In this document: positions 44,819 to 54,199 of the stretch, piece by piece
Layout: each line of letters opens with the position of its first letter
Numbering within the stretch: position 1 is the stretch's first letter
Assembly (NCBI RefSeq): GCF_000306115.2
Contig: NZ_AKWX02000007.1
Span: 434,001 to 498,000, forward strand
DNA length: 64,000 nt
Origin: Leptospira wolffii serovar Khorat str. Khorat-H2
Lineage (GTDB): Bacteria; Spirochaetota; Leptospiria; Leptospirales; Leptospiraceae
Direction: 5' to 3'
The notes under the pieces: generated by a model
What the model saw: the letters and a program-made list of their open reading frames with translations, nothing else
The model's database searches: none
Told to the model about the DNA's origin: nothing
Translations under genes and position numbers: made by a program

Positions 44819-47290
44819 TTAAGTCGGATTCTCTTTTTTGCCGAGTAGTATCTCCGCCCTGGTTCGATTGCCGTTTTTCTGGTGAAGTTTTCCCAGATGT
44901 TCCCTGTTTTTGATATGATCCGGATCCCTGAGGAAAAGCACTTCTCCGAAGTTGATGGCCTGTTCATAATTTCCGAGTCTGGCTAAGGCATAGGAGACCC
45001 ATAGATAAACCGAGCTGTCTTCGGGAAATTGTTCCAGATATCTTTGTCCTTCCGAGGCAACTAATAGATAATCCTTTTCTTCGATTCCGTTTCTAAGCGC
45101 CTTCTTTTGTTTGTTTCGGCCGGAATCTTCGGGGGATTTGGGTTCGGAATGGAAAGGATCATCCAGAATATCCTGGACGGACGGCAGATCCTCCTTATAA
45201 CCGATTCGGATCAGACTTAAGTCGTCTATGATCTGTCCTCTTGCTCGAAGAAGAGACTCTACTTGCAATAATTCCGAATTCGCCTCTTCCACATCCTTTA
45301 AGAAGGCGTTTTCATCCTCGTTGATGATTTGGTTTCCGTCCTCGTTCGTCCCGAGTTGTAGATCGTCCCTTCCGTCCGAACCGATCAAAATCGCGTCGTT
45401 TGGCCTTAGGGAGAGAGTCTGTACTACGAATACTTCGGAAGGATCTTCCACTCCAACTTTGCGCAGCATTCCTCCCTCCGACACGAAGTCCGCCTTTCCG
45501 TCTCTATACAATACCACACGAGGATGTTCCGCGTTGATGAAATAAAGAAGTCCCGTGGCTTCGTCCACGATTCCCACCACCATGGAGATGAGCATTCTAC
45601 CGTCGAAGGTTACGAACACGCTTTTGAGTTCCTGATAACATCTCTTCAGCCAATGCTCCGGAAATAGATCCTGCATTTCGCCGGTGCTTTGGGTGCGAGT
45701 GACTATGGTTTTGAATACGGTTCCCATGATCAAGGCGCCGCCGGCTCCCTGCATGGATTTTCCCATGGCGTCTCCATTAAAGAAAACTAAAACGGACCGA
45801 CCCCTCAGCTTAAGAGAATATACGGCGCAGAGATCTCCTCCTAATTCGCCCTGCCAATTGCGAAACTGGAATCTTTTCTTCTGTCTGCATAGTATTTCCG
45901 CGCGAACCACGTCGCTATTCGCGTAGTTTCCCGCTAAAGGTTGCATAAGCTGGGAAGTCAGAAAATAATCCCCGTCCTGCTGGTGCTTGAGTTCCTTGAT
46001 CTCGCTCAGACTTTTTTGGAGATCGTCGGTGCGTTTGCGTACTTTCTCTTCTAAGCTCGCGTTCAATTCCTCCACTTCGTTATGGACTCTTACGAATCGA
46101 TTTGCGAGAATGAACGCTATTCCTAGGATGAACGCTAAGAACGTGTAGGGCATGATAAGAATGGAACGAATAACCCTTTGCTCGACCGCCAGATCGTGAA
46201 TACCTCCGACTATGATAAGAGCCACTCCACCCAATAGTAATCTGGCGTCAGGATTGCCTCTCCACGCTTCTCTTCCCGTTACGAAAAGAATATACGGAAG
46301 GGTGAATAGCATCGAGATTTCCACGACCTGCAATAAGAATAGCCGAATATTATGACTCACGAATATATCCAGGAATGCGATTCCCAGATAGGCGGAAGCT
46401 ACTCCTACGGCTAATTTGGAATGTTTGCCCAGGAAAAAACGCGATATGAATAGCAGAAGACTTCCGATGAACCCCATTAGGGAAACTTGATCCGCTACGG
46501 ATTGTATGTTTTTATGGGAACCGTACAATATTTCCGCGGACGCGTTGTTGGTCATATGGAAGAAAGCGAAGAATAATGCGAAACATCCGAAATACAGATT
46601 GAATATATCGCTGGGACGACGAATGGAGAGGAGAAGGTGATATAGACCTACACTGATGTAAACCGCCGCTAAAAGAAACGCGACGCTCAATTCCAACGCG
46701 AAGCTTCTGAATATTGCTGCACTCGTTCCTACGGAGACTTCCGGTCCTCTCCAGAAAAATGGCCTTCCGGAAGCCGTGCAGATTTTCGAGTAGATATGAT
46801 TCTCTTCTCCTAATAGGAAGGCGGAAGCGGGGAGAGCGGAAACGATTCTTCCGTCTTGTCCGGAACTATAAGGATCCCTGGAACCTATCTGTCCTATTTT
46901 TCCCTTTTTAGAGATTTCATTCAGATAGAATTCGGCGACATCGGAAGAATGTCCCGTATCGATTGCGACTCCTACTTGCTTGTTCATCCATGTTCTGGCT
47001 TTTTCAGGTAAGGAATGCTTCAGAAGAATACATCCATCAAAATCCTCGTACTTGGATTCGGAACTGAAATCGAAAGGAATTGTGACCTTCTCGCCTTTCT
47101 TTTTGATTTCAGGACCTTGAGAGGGTATCTCCGAGACGAGATCCCATTCTCCCCTTAGGGAGAGAATCTCTTCCGAATCGATCCATTCGGCGCGCCCGCA
47201 TCCTAGAAGAAGGATAGAAGCGGACCATGCTATAAATCCGAAAAGATTCTTGGGTTTAAATTGGGATTCGTTCAGAGAAAAAAAATGCAT
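44819..47290 (-). CDS. 7TMR-type receptor with SpoIIE phosphatase and C-terminal TPR-like region
   Basis: About 820 residues from the ATG at 47290, which is chosen because it opens a signal peptide with lipobox LLGC; an ATG 18 codons earlier adds unlikely residues. An extracellular beta-rich domain (about 30-190), seven hydrophobic helices (about 200-400) and a coiled coil are followed by a SpoIIE/PP2C-type phosphatase domain ('LGGDLCAVYSLKL', 'NGDAMGKSMQGAGGALIMGT', 'GSDGRDDLQLG', 'DDLSLIRIGY'). The last ~90 residues have TPR-like helices (VYLWVSYALARLGNYEQAINFGEVLFLRDPD). The TPR tail is not found in the other phosphatase of this window and may recruit a partner. Confidence 0.83.
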   Translation of the reverse strand: MHFFSLNESQFKPKNLFGFIAWSASILLLGCGRAEWIDSEEILSLRGEWDLVSEIPSQGPEIKKKGEKVTIPFDFSSESKYEDFDGCILLKHSLPEKARTWMNKQVGVAIDTGHSSDVAEFYLNEISKKGKIGQIGSRDPYSSGQDGRIVSALPASAFLLGEENHIYSKICTASGRPFFWRGPEVSVGTSAAIFRSFALELSVAFLLAAVYISVGLYHLLLSIRRPSDIFNLYFGCFALFFAFFHMTNNASAEILYGSHKNIQSVADQVSLMGFIGSLLLFISRFFLGKHSKLAVGVASAYLGIAFLDIFVSHNIRLFLLQVVEISMLFTLPYILFVTGREAWRGNPDARLLLGGVALIIVGGIHDLAVEQRVIRSILIMPYTFLAFILGIAFILANRFVRVHNEVEELNASLEEKVRKRTDDLQKSLSEIKELKHQQDGDYFLTSQLMQPLAGNYANSDVVRAEILCRQKKRFQFRNWQGELGGDLCAVYSLKLRGRSVLVFFNGDAMGKSMQGAGGALIMGTVFKTIVTRTQSTGEMQDLFPEHWLKRCYQELKSVFVTFDGRMLISMVVGIVDEATGLLYFINAEHPRVVLYRDGKADFVSEGGMLRKVGVEDPSEVFVVQTLSLRPNDAILIGSDGRDDLQLGTNEDGNQIINEDENAFLKDVEEANSELLQVESLLRARGQIIDDLSLIRIGYKEDLPSVQDILDDPFHSEPKSPEDSGRNKQKKALRNGIEEKDYLLVASEGQRYLEQFPEDSSVYLWVSYALARLGNYEQAINFGEVLFLRDPDHIKNREHLGKLHQKNGNRTRAEILLGKKENPT

Positions 47291-47420
47291 CCTTGGACTC
47301 GGTAAAAAACCTGCTGAAGGTAAAATACCAGCGTAATCTGGCAAGAGCTAATTGCTAAGACGCGATAACTTGGGAATTTCTACGAAAGAGGGCAAAAGAA
47401 AGTAAATCCGGAAATATTTT

Positions 47421-47972
47421 TTAGCTAAGAAAGTTATCTATGAGGATGGACATGCGCTTGCGCAATACTTTGGTGGATGGAATATCGGCGGACATCCCTT
47501 CCATAGCCAAGAAGAAGACTTCCGCCTTTTCCTTATCGCCTAGAACCGATTGCAGATTCTTGACGACCCGATGCTCATAACGCTCTACACTTTCCGGCGA
47601 TAATTTAGAACAAGTTTCATAAAACTCTCGGCTTTTCGGATGCCCTTCGACTTTAGTCCAAGGTTCCAATAGTAGGATCTCGCAGATTCGAGAGAGTTTT
47701 TCTTTGGGGCTCAACTTCTCTTTCAGAGTCTCTTCGGCTTTAGGATAACATCCTTCCATAAGATGTTCGAAGATTCCCTGGAATAAATCCTCTTTGTTTT
47801 TGAATTTCAGATACAGAAGCGGACGGGAAAGTTCCGCCTGCTTGGCGATATCGTCCATGGAAGTTTTGGAATATCCGAATTGTAGAAAGCAATGCAAGGC
47901 CGCGTCCAGGATTTCCTTTCTTCTTTCTTCGTCCGGTTCCCTCTTCGGGATTTTTTCCTTTTTACCGCTCAT
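47421..47972 (-). CDS. TetR/AcrR-family regulator
   Basis: 183 residues. The N-terminal helix-turn-helix reads 'KEILDAALHCFLQFGYSKTSMDDIAKQAELSRPLLYLKFKNKEDLF', a textbook TetR pattern; the ligand domain has no recognisable signature. It is divergent from a Rossmann-fold gene at 48304, and a dyad at 48059-48083 in the shared gap is a likely operator. Likely represses itself and the divergent gene; the inducer is unknown. Confidence 0.88.
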   Translation of the reverse strand: MSGKKEKIPKREPDEERRKEILDAALHCFLQFGYSKTSMDDIAKQAELSRPLLYLKFKNKEDLFQGIFEHLMEGCYPKAEETLKEKLSPKEKLSRICEILLLEPWTKVEGHPKSREFYETCSKLSPESVERYEHRVVKNLQSVLGDKEKAEVFFLAMEGMSADIPSTKVLRKRMSILIDNFLS

Positions 47973-48058
47973 ATCTATTTCGATTCCAAAATACGGATCT
48001 TATTCTGACAAAAAAAAGAAAAAATGTCAACTTTTACGCGGGTGCGCGGTCTTACAAA

Positions 48059-48083
48059 TTGACAATTATCGTAAATTTGTCAA
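48059..48083. promoter_or_regulatory. Dyad in the TetR upstream region
   Basis: TTGACAA (48059-48065) and TTGTCAA (48077-48083) form a perfect 7-bp inverted repeat with an 11-base spacer, 87-111 bases before the TetR start. The rest of the gap 47973-48303 is AT-rich and holds only a 40-codon frame (48162-48284) that I do not believe is a gene. Confidence 0.4.
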
Positions 48084-48303
48084 AAAAGAAGGCGACTAGA
48101 ATTGGAACAATCATCCTTAGCGCTCGAAATGTGAGATAATTTTAAAGGCGGGGATTCCTTCATGAAACCGATTCATAATAAATACGTTCGGAGCAGCAAA
48201 GACCTTCCTACCTTGGTGGCCGGATCTTCCGTGGAAAACCGGAGAAGAGGATCCTATCGTATCCGGACAATTGGACTAATTTAGAAAATAAGGAATTTCC
48301 AAT

Positions 48304-48960
48304 ATGAAAGTGATTATAACGGGAGCGACCGGAATGGTCGGAGAGGGAGTCTTGCAGGAATGCCTGGAGGACCCTAAGATAACCGAGATACTGATAGTAA
48401 ATCGTAAGCCGAGCGGTAAGAGCCATCCGAAATTGAAAGAGATCGTGCACTCCGATTTTTACGATCTTTCTCCCATACAGGACCGACTGAAAGGTTACGA
48501 CGCTTGTTTTTTCTGTCTTGGGGTTTCCTCCATCGGCTTAAGCGAAGAGGTTTATCATAAACTGACTCATACGCTTACTCTGGGATTCGCTTCGGTACTC
48601 GCCAAAGCGAATCCCAAAATGAGTTTCTGCTATATCTCCGGAGCCGGTACGGACAGCACGGAAAAAGGAAAAACGATGTGGGCGAGAGTGAAAGGAAAAA
48701 CGGAAAACGATCTAACCTGTTTACCTTTTGCGAAGGTGTATCTATTTCGTCCCGGTTATATGCATCCTACACCCGGCTTGAAAAATACTCTCCCCGCCTA
48801 TAAATATATTACCTGGGCGTATCCGATTCTGAAAACGATTTTCCCCAATCGAGTCTCTACCTTAAAAGAACTGGGTCTTGCCATGATCGCCGCCGTTTCG
48901 AAAGGGTACGATAAAAATATCATAGAAGTCTCGGACATTCATATTTTAGCGGAGGAATGA
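48304..48960 (+). CDS. NAD(P)-binding Rossmann-fold (atypical SDR/epimerase-like) protein
   Basis: 218 residues. The N-terminal cofactor loop is TGATGMVGEGVLQ (residues 7-19), followed by 'ILIVNRKPSG' and 'CFFCLGVSS', typical of NAD(P)H-binding epimerase-like proteins of the YbjT/HTATIP2 type. The central 'YISGAGTDSTEKGKTMWARVKGKTEND' contains the Ser and Lys of the active-site region. The reaction is unknown. The ATG follows a TAAGGA ribosome site. It is divergent from and probably regulated by the TetR protein. Confidence 0.83.
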   Translation: MKVIITGATGMVGEGVLQECLEDPKITEILIVNRKPSGKSHPKLKEIVHSDFYDLSPIQDRLKGYDACFFCLGVSSIGLSEEVYHKLTHTLTLGFASVLAKANPKMSFCYISGAGTDSTEKGKTMWARVKGKTENDLTCLPFAKVYLFRPGYMHPTPGLKNTLPAYKYITWAYPILKTIFPNRVSTLKELGLAMIAAVSKGYDKNIIEVSDIHILAEE

Positions 48961-49132
48961 ATCCTTCGGGGCCCCGGGTTTGGGTGCGGACTATTTACGA
49001 GACTCCCCCTGTCGGAAGAGGGAAGTCTTGGCAATCTTTGAATAGGGTTCGGGAGGAATGATAAAAATATTTTTCGCAGAATAAAACGTTTCTTGCGAGT
49101 CTCTACGAGCGTACTTTCTTAGGAGAATAGAT

Positions 49133-51673
49133 ATGAGTGAAAAGAAAGACCCCTTAGACTCGCTTGCATTCTTTTGGAGTCTTTCTCCGGAAGAATGCCT
49201 TACTAGATTGGAATCGCAAAAAGACGGTATTACGGACGAAGAAGCCCGGTCCAGGTTGACTCGATTCGGCAGGAATCGTTTGCATACCAAGCAGGAAAGA
49301 ACCGGCTTCTCCTTATTTTTATCCCAATTTCGCAGTCCGATCATTCTTCTGCTACTAGCGGCATCCGTCCTTTCGTTCATAGTTCACGCTTCCACCGATG
49401 CAATCATCATTCTAAGCATCGTATTTGCGAGCGGGCTACTCGGTTTTTGGCAGGAAAGAGGAGCCATCGGGGCGGTAGCCAAGCTACTCGGAATCGTACA
49501 GGTAAAATCTCTAGTAAAGAGAGAAGGCGTCGATCGCGAAATCCCTCTGGAGGAGGTGGTGCCCGGCGATATACTCGTTTTGAACGCGGGCAATATCATT
49601 CCTTCGGATTGCCTTCTTTTGGAATCCAAGGATCTATTCGTGGACGAGGCTGCGATGACGGGAGAAACTTTTCCCGCGGAAAAATCCTGCGAATCCGTTT
49701 CCAAGGAGGCGGCTCTTTCCAAAAGAAGCAATTCGTTATGGATGGGAACCCATGTCATCAGCGGAGAGGCAAAGGCATTGGCGGTTCATACCGGGACTCA
49801 CACGGAATTCGGACGGATTTCGGAAAGATTACGACTGAGACCTTTGGAAAACGAATTCGAATCCGGAGTCCGAAAATTCGGATTCTTCCTTCTTCATATA
49901 ACCTTAATGCTCGTTCTTTCTATTTTCTTAATTAACGTTTTCTTACATAGGTCCGTTCTGGAATCCTTCATGTTTTCCCTTGCGTTGGCCGTGGGGCTTA
50001 CTCCCCAGCTTTTGCCCGCGATCATTAGCGTAAATCTTTCCCACGGTGCCAGAAGAATGGCGGAAAAAAAGGTGATCGTAAAGAGGCTCACCGCGATCGA
50101 GAATTTCGGAAATATGAATATTATCTGTTCGGATAAGACCGGAACATTGACGGAAGGCACCGTGCGTTTGGATTCCGCGACAGGTATCGATGGAAAACCC
50201 AGCGAAGATACGGCTTTAAACGCTTTTCTGAACGCTAGCTTCGAAACGGGGTTTTTGAATCCGATCGACGAATCGATTCGTAAGGATCTGAGTTTCGATA
50301 TTTCTTCCTACAAAAAGGCGGATGAGATTCCCTACGATTTCTTAAGAAAGCGTCTGAGCATTCTCGTTTCCCAAGATTCCAAATATAGAATGATCACTAA
50401 GGGAGCCTTGTCCGAAATTCTTTCCGTTTGCAATTCCGCAAAAGGAGGAAGCGAAGGAGAAGAGGGTTGGGAAGAGGATAAGAAGAATATTCTAAATCGC
50501 TTCCAAGAATTGAGCGCTCGCGGCTTTCGGGTCTTAGGGATCTCCATAAAAGATATGGGAGAAGTCTCTCGGATCCAAAAATCGGACGAGCAAGGAATGG
50601 TGTTTCTAGGAATGCTTTCCTTTTTCGATCCTCCAAAACCGAACGTATCCAAAACGGTTTCTTCCCTAAAGGATTTGGGGGTTTCCTTAAAGGTAATTAC
50701 GGGGGATAATCGTTATGTTGCGGCGAGTCTTTGTTCCCAAATAGGTATGCATTCTCCCAACACACTTACCGGTTCGGAACTGAATCGCCTCAGCGACGAG
50801 GCATTGGTACGTCTTGCTGGAAACGTGGACGTATTCGCGGAGATAGAACCGAATAGTAAGGAAAGAATCATCATCGCATTAAAAAAAGCGGGTAATGTCG
50901 TGGGATACATAGGCGACGGAATCAACGACGCGTCCGCGCTTCATTCCTCTGATGTGGGCATTTCTGTGGAATCCGCAGTCGACGTCGCGAAGAACGCCGC
51001 GGATATCGTTCTTCTGGAAAGGGATTTGGGAGTTCTTGTGGACGGTGTGAAAGAAGGAAGAGTCACTTTCGCAAATACTCTAAAATACGTTTTCATGGCC
51101 ACCAGTGCTAATTTCGGAAATATGTTCAGTATGGCGGGAGCCTCCTTGTTTCTTCCTTTTTTGCCACTTCTTCCTAAGCAGATTCTTCTCACGAATTTTC
51201 TGACGGATTTTCCGGAAATGACTATTGCCTCGGATTCCGTGGACCCAGAAATGATTTCTTCTCCGAAACATTGGGATATCGCGGCGATTCGTAAGTTTAT
51301 GATCGTTTTCGGTTTCTTGAGTTCTCTTTTCGATTATACCACTTTCGGGGTCCTACAATGGGTCTTGCAGGTGGATAACGAACAATTTCGCACAGGTTGG
51401 TTCATAGAATCCGTGATTTCGGCGGCTCTGATCGTTTTAGTGATTCGGACTAGAAACCCGTTTTTCCGGAGTCGCCCTGCCAATCCGTTGGTATTCGCTA
51501 CTCTGGGCGTTTTGGCAATTACTTTAGCTTTCCCTTATACTCCTTTCGCTTCCGTTTTCGATCTCGTTCCCTTGCCGCCTAAGTTTCTCGCGATTTTGGG
51601 CGCAATCGTGGTTTTGTACGTTTTATTCGCGGAAATCGCAAAGAAGTTCTTTTATAAGAAAGTCTCGATCTAA
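49133..51673 (+). CDS. mgtA: Magnesium-translocating P-type ATPase
   Basis: 846 residues, P3B-type Mg2+ ATPase. Order: N-terminal cation-ATPase domain, actuator motif 'MTGETFPAEKS' (about 180), phosphorylation site 'CSDKTGTLTEG' (Asp about 333), hinge 'GDGINDASALHSSDVGISVESAVDVAKNAADIVLL' (about 600-635) and C-terminal membrane helices. The 'VGLTPQLLPAIISVNLSHGARRMAEKKVIVKRLTAIENFG' region is characteristic of MgtA/MgtB. Expected to import Mg2+ when supply is low. No Mg2+-sensing leader is recognisable in the 172 bases before it. The following gene starts 14 bases after the stop, so the ATPase, channel-like gene and kinase/LytTR pair may be one operon. Confidence 0.9.
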   Translation: MSEKKDPLDSLAFFWSLSPEECLTRLESQKDGITDEEARSRLTRFGRNRLHTKQERTGFSLFLSQFRSPIILLLLAASVLSFIVHASTDAIIILSIVFASGLLGFWQERGAIGAVAKLLGIVQVKSLVKREGVDREIPLEEVVPGDILVLNAGNIIPSDCLLLESKDLFVDEAAMTGETFPAEKSCESVSKEAALSKRSNSLWMGTHVISGEAKALAVHTGTHTEFGRISERLRLRPLENEFESGVRKFGFFLLHITLMLVLSIFLINVFLHRSVLESFMFSLALAVGLTPQLLPAIISVNLSHGARRMAEKKVIVKRLTAIENFGNMNIICSDKTGTLTEGTVRLDSATGIDGKPSEDTALNAFLNASFETGFLNPIDESIRKDLSFDISSYKKADEIPYDFLRKRLSILVSQDSKYRMITKGALSEILSVCNSAKGGSEGEEGWEEDKKNILNRFQELSARGFRVLGISIKDMGEVSRIQKSDEQGMVFLGMLSFFDPPKPNVSKTVSSLKDLGVSLKVITGDNRYVAASLCSQIGMHSPNTLTGSELNRLSDEALVRLAGNVDVFAEIEPNSKERIIIALKKAGNVVGYIGDGINDASALHSSDVGISVESAVDVAKNAADIVLLERDLGVLVDGVKEGRVTFANTLKYVFMATSANFGNMFSMAGASLFLPFLPLLPKQILLTNFLTDFPEMTIASDSVDPEMISSPKHWDIAAIRKFMIVFGFLSSLFDYTTFGVLQWVLQVDNEQFRTGWFIESVISAALIVLVIRTRNPFFRSRPANPLVFATLGVLAITLAFPYTPFASVFDLVPLPPKFLAILGAIVVLYVLFAEIAKKFFYKKVSI

Positions 51674-51687
51674 ATCGGAAGTCTTTT

Positions 51688-52269
51688 ATGCAAGTGGATT
51701 CCTTCATCATTCGTAAAATCGCCAAGACTCTTATCGAGTATTCCGTAGTGATACTATTAGGCCTGTGTATCGTCTATCTGGATGAAAGCGAATTTTCGGG
51801 AATAGATATCAAGAATATCATCCTAGTTTGTGCTGGCTTCAAATCCGTGTATTTTTTCCGTAAGGGATTTCGAAAAATCGCGGAACTTACGCTAAGGGAC
51901 GTCGAGTACTACGAGTTCCTGCTTTTTATCGCGTTTAATATAGGTGTGATTATCGTATCTTTCGGAGTCGATTATTTCTGTCTGTATAGGGCCGATCCGA
52001 AATCTTTCTCCGGGTTGGAGGAAGGAATGGGAGCCGGTGCCCTTGCTTTTAAGTTTTTTTATTTCAGTCTGATGATCTTCACTAATATTGGAATCGTGAA
52101 GGTCATTCCCGAAAGTACGGAGGCGGAAATCCTTTTGATACTCGAAGCAGCGATATCGTTCATAACGATTATCTTCGTTCTATCCGATTTTTTAAGTTTA
52201 AAGGAGTCTTTGTCCAGGATTTCTTCCGGCAATAGCGTAGGCGAGGGAGAAAAGAATGGGAGAAGATAA
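51688..52269 (+). CDS. K+-channel-like membrane protein with altered selectivity filter
   Basis: 193 residues with hydrophobic segments at about 17-31, 43-56, 76-100 and 148-170. Between the last two, 'FKFFYFSLMIFTNIGIVKVIPES' sits where the pore helix and filter of two-helix potassium channels would be. A normal filter reads T-x-(V/I)-G-Y-G-D-x-x-P; here T132-N-I-G135-I-V-K-V-I-P keeps the Thr, Gly and Pro but has lost Tyr, the second Gly and Asp. It may be a non-selective or non-conducting descendant, or a sensor. It lies between the Mg2+ ATPase (14-base gap) and a sensor kinase (14-base overlap). The family call is inference. Confidence 0.6.
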   Translation: MQVDSFIIRKIAKTLIEYSVVILLGLCIVYLDESEFSGIDIKNIILVCAGFKSVYFFRKGFRKIAELTLRDVEYYEFLLFIAFNIGVIIVSFGVDYFCLYRADPKSFSGLEEGMGAGALAFKFFYFSLMIFTNIGIVKVIPESTEAEILLILEAAISFITIIFVLSDFLSLKESLSRISSGNSVGEGEKNGRR

Positions 52270-54199
52270 GGACAAGGACCTGCCGCATGCGCGTTCCTCC
52301 GCTTTCTCGTCGGAAATATTCTTAGGAGTCTATAAGGAAGAGATTTCCTTAAAGGAAGGGTTTTCTAAGATCCTATCCCAATTATATCCGGAATCCAAAG
52401 CCATTGCGGGTGAAATCTGGATTTTAGATCCGTCCGGAAAAATTCTGAAATCGGCGTCTAGAGTATTCGGATCCAAGGTCGATTCGGAGGAAAGGGAAAT
52501 TCCAGTCTCCGATTTGATGCTTAGTGTTCTCGAAGCAAAATCCGAACAAATCGTAATTTACTCGGATCTAGAGGATTCGGATAGGGAATCTTTTTCAGGT
52601 TATTCGGAAAACGTCGGCTCTATATATGTCTCCCCCTTTTCGGACGAGGATAATGTCCTAGGCATATTCGTATTTTATTATGAAGGAAAGGAGCCCGAAG
52701 GCTCCGAAAAATTCCTACATTCTCTCCGAATCGTTTCCCGTTGTATAGGGAGCTTGGTCGCCTCCAAGATGAAGACCGCGTCCCTCGCGGAAAGCGAGGC
52801 CAAGATGAGAAACGTCCTGGAGAATATGCCGATCATGTTCTTAGCGGTGGACGATTCCTTTGAATTCGTTGCCTGGAATCTCGAGAGTGAAAGGGTTTTG
52901 GGTTATTCCAAAGAAGAGGTCCTAGGGACCAAAAACTTCCTACACGAGAGATTATTGAAACAGGAAGAAATGGAAACTTCCTATTCGGTCGATACTGGTT
53001 TATTCGATTCCGATTTTAAGAATTGGGAATTGGAATTGCTCGCCAAGGACGGAAAGCCTAGAACGATTTCCTTATCCAATATTTCCTCGGAATACCCCTT
53101 GCCTGGATGGGGAAAATGGTTCGTAGGGGTGGATATCACCCGTACCAAGGAAGTGGAAAGGGACCTAAAGAGTTCCCTAAAGGAATTATCCGATTTTCAA
53201 ACTGCGTTGAACGCAGTGTCTATCGTGGCCATCACGGACAGGGCGGGCACGATCATCTATGTGAACCAGAACTTCTGCAATATCAGCGGATATTCTCGGG
53301 ACGAGCTTCTGGGACAAAACCATCGTATCATCAACTCCGGATACCATACCAAGGAATTCTTCAAGGAACTCTGGAAGAAAATTGCCAAGGAATTCTTCAA
53401 GGAACTCTGGAAGAAAATTGCCAAGGGAGAAATTTGGAAGGGGGAGATCAAGAACCAGGCCAAGGACGGAAGATTCTACTGGGTCGATACGACGATTTCT
53501 CCGATTCTGGACGAGAAGGGAAAGCCCTACCAATACCTTGCGATTCGTAACGATATTACGGAGAGAAAGGAAACGGAAGAGAAGGCGAGGCACGCCGAGA
53601 ATAATTTGAAGACTCTCCAGGATCGGATGAGTCCGCATTTTCTATTCAATACATTGAGTATCATTCATTCTTATTTACAGACGAATCCTGAACTGGCCGA
53701 TTCCGCGATTCTAATGCTTGCGGACAATTATAGATTTCTCACCGATCACGCAAATAAGCAGCTAGTCCCTTTCGATATCGAATGGGAATTCATGGAGAAT
53801 TATCTCAAATTGCTCAAGCTTCGCTTTTCCGATTTCTTGGACATAGAAGTGGAGAAGAAGGGGGATTTTCGCAAATGCCAATTGCCTCCTCTTACTTTAC
53901 AGCCGCTTGTAGAGAATTCCTATATCCATGGTTTGAGGGACAAAAAAGGAAAGGGAAAGATCTCCGTAAAAGCGTTCATGGAAGGAACCAAGACCCATAT
54001 TGTCGTTCGAGACGACGGGGTCGGATTGAAGAACCAAAAACTGCAATCTAGAACCCTTTCCAACATATCGGAGAGGCTGAAATTTTATCTTTACGAATCG
54101 GAAGTGAAAATCGAAAATCATCCCGAGGGTGGTGCCGTCGTTACTGTCACCTTCGATAATCCTAAAAACGAAGAATTGGCCGGCCTGATCCGATTATGA
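52256..54199 (+). CDS. GAF-PAS-PAS sensor histidine kinase (LytS/His_kinase type)
   Basis: 647 residues, soluble. A GAF-like domain (about 20-175), two PAS domains (about 185-305 and 315-440) and a His_kinase (PF06580-type) core with H box 'MSPHFLFNTLSIIHSYL' (His about 461), then 'QPLVENSYIHGLR' and 'RDDGVGLKN'. This class pairs with LytTR regulators, and one follows with a four-base overlap. The second PAS carries an exact in-frame 36-bp duplication, so KEFFKELWKKIA occurs twice (residues 366-389). It overlaps the channel-like gene by 14 bases. Confidence 0.88.
   Translation: MGEDKDKDLPHARSSAFSSEIFLGVYKEEISLKEGFSKILSQLYPESKAIAGEIWILDPSGKILKSASRVFGSKVDSEEREIPVSDLMLSVLEAKSEQIVIYSDLEDSDRESFSGYSENVGSIYVSPFSDEDNVLGIFVFYYEGKEPEGSEKFLHSLRIVSRCIGSLVASKMKTASLAESEAKMRNVLENMPIMFLAVDDSFEFVAWNLESERVLGYSKEEVLGTKNFLHERLLKQEEMETSYSVDTGLFDSDFKNWELELLAKDGKPRTISLSNISSEYPLPGWGKWFVGVDITRTKEVERDLKSSLKELSDFQTALNAVSIVAITDRAGTIIYVNQNFCNISGYSRDELLGQNHRIINSGYHTKEFFKELWKKIAKEFFKELWKKIAKGEIWKGEIKNQAKDGRFYWVDTTISPILDEKGKPYQYLAIRNDITERKETEEKARHAENNLKTLQDRMSPHFLFNTLSIIHSYLQTNPELADSAILMLADNYRFLTDHANKQLVPFDIEWEFMENYLKLLKLRFSDFLDIEVEKKGDFRKCQLPPLTLQPLVENSYIHGLRDKKGKGKISVKAFMEGTKTHIVVRDDGVGLKNQKLQSRTLSNISERLKFYLYESEVKIENHPEGGAVVTVTFDNPKNEELAGLIRL
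53351..53422 (+). repeat. Exact 36-bp tandem duplication in the second PAS domain
   Basis: Bases 53351-53386 and 53387-53422 are identical, encoding KEFFKELWKKIA twice. Members of this PAS family normally have 'KEFF+ELW+.I..GEIW+GE' once, so one copy is an insertion. A perfect match, including wobble positions, marks it as recent. Confidence 0.95.

Noticed and set aside
48162..48284. 40-codon frame (MKPIHNKYVRSS...) before the Rossmann-fold gene
   Set aside because: Short, basic, with only a weak GGGG ribosome-site candidate; could be a leader peptide but nothing else supports it.
48961..49132. Mg2+ riboswitch or mgtL-like leader before the Mg2+ ATPase
   Set aside because: Only an imperfect hairpin (GACTCCCCCT with AGGGAAGTC) is visible; no M-box-like pattern or proline-rich leader frame.
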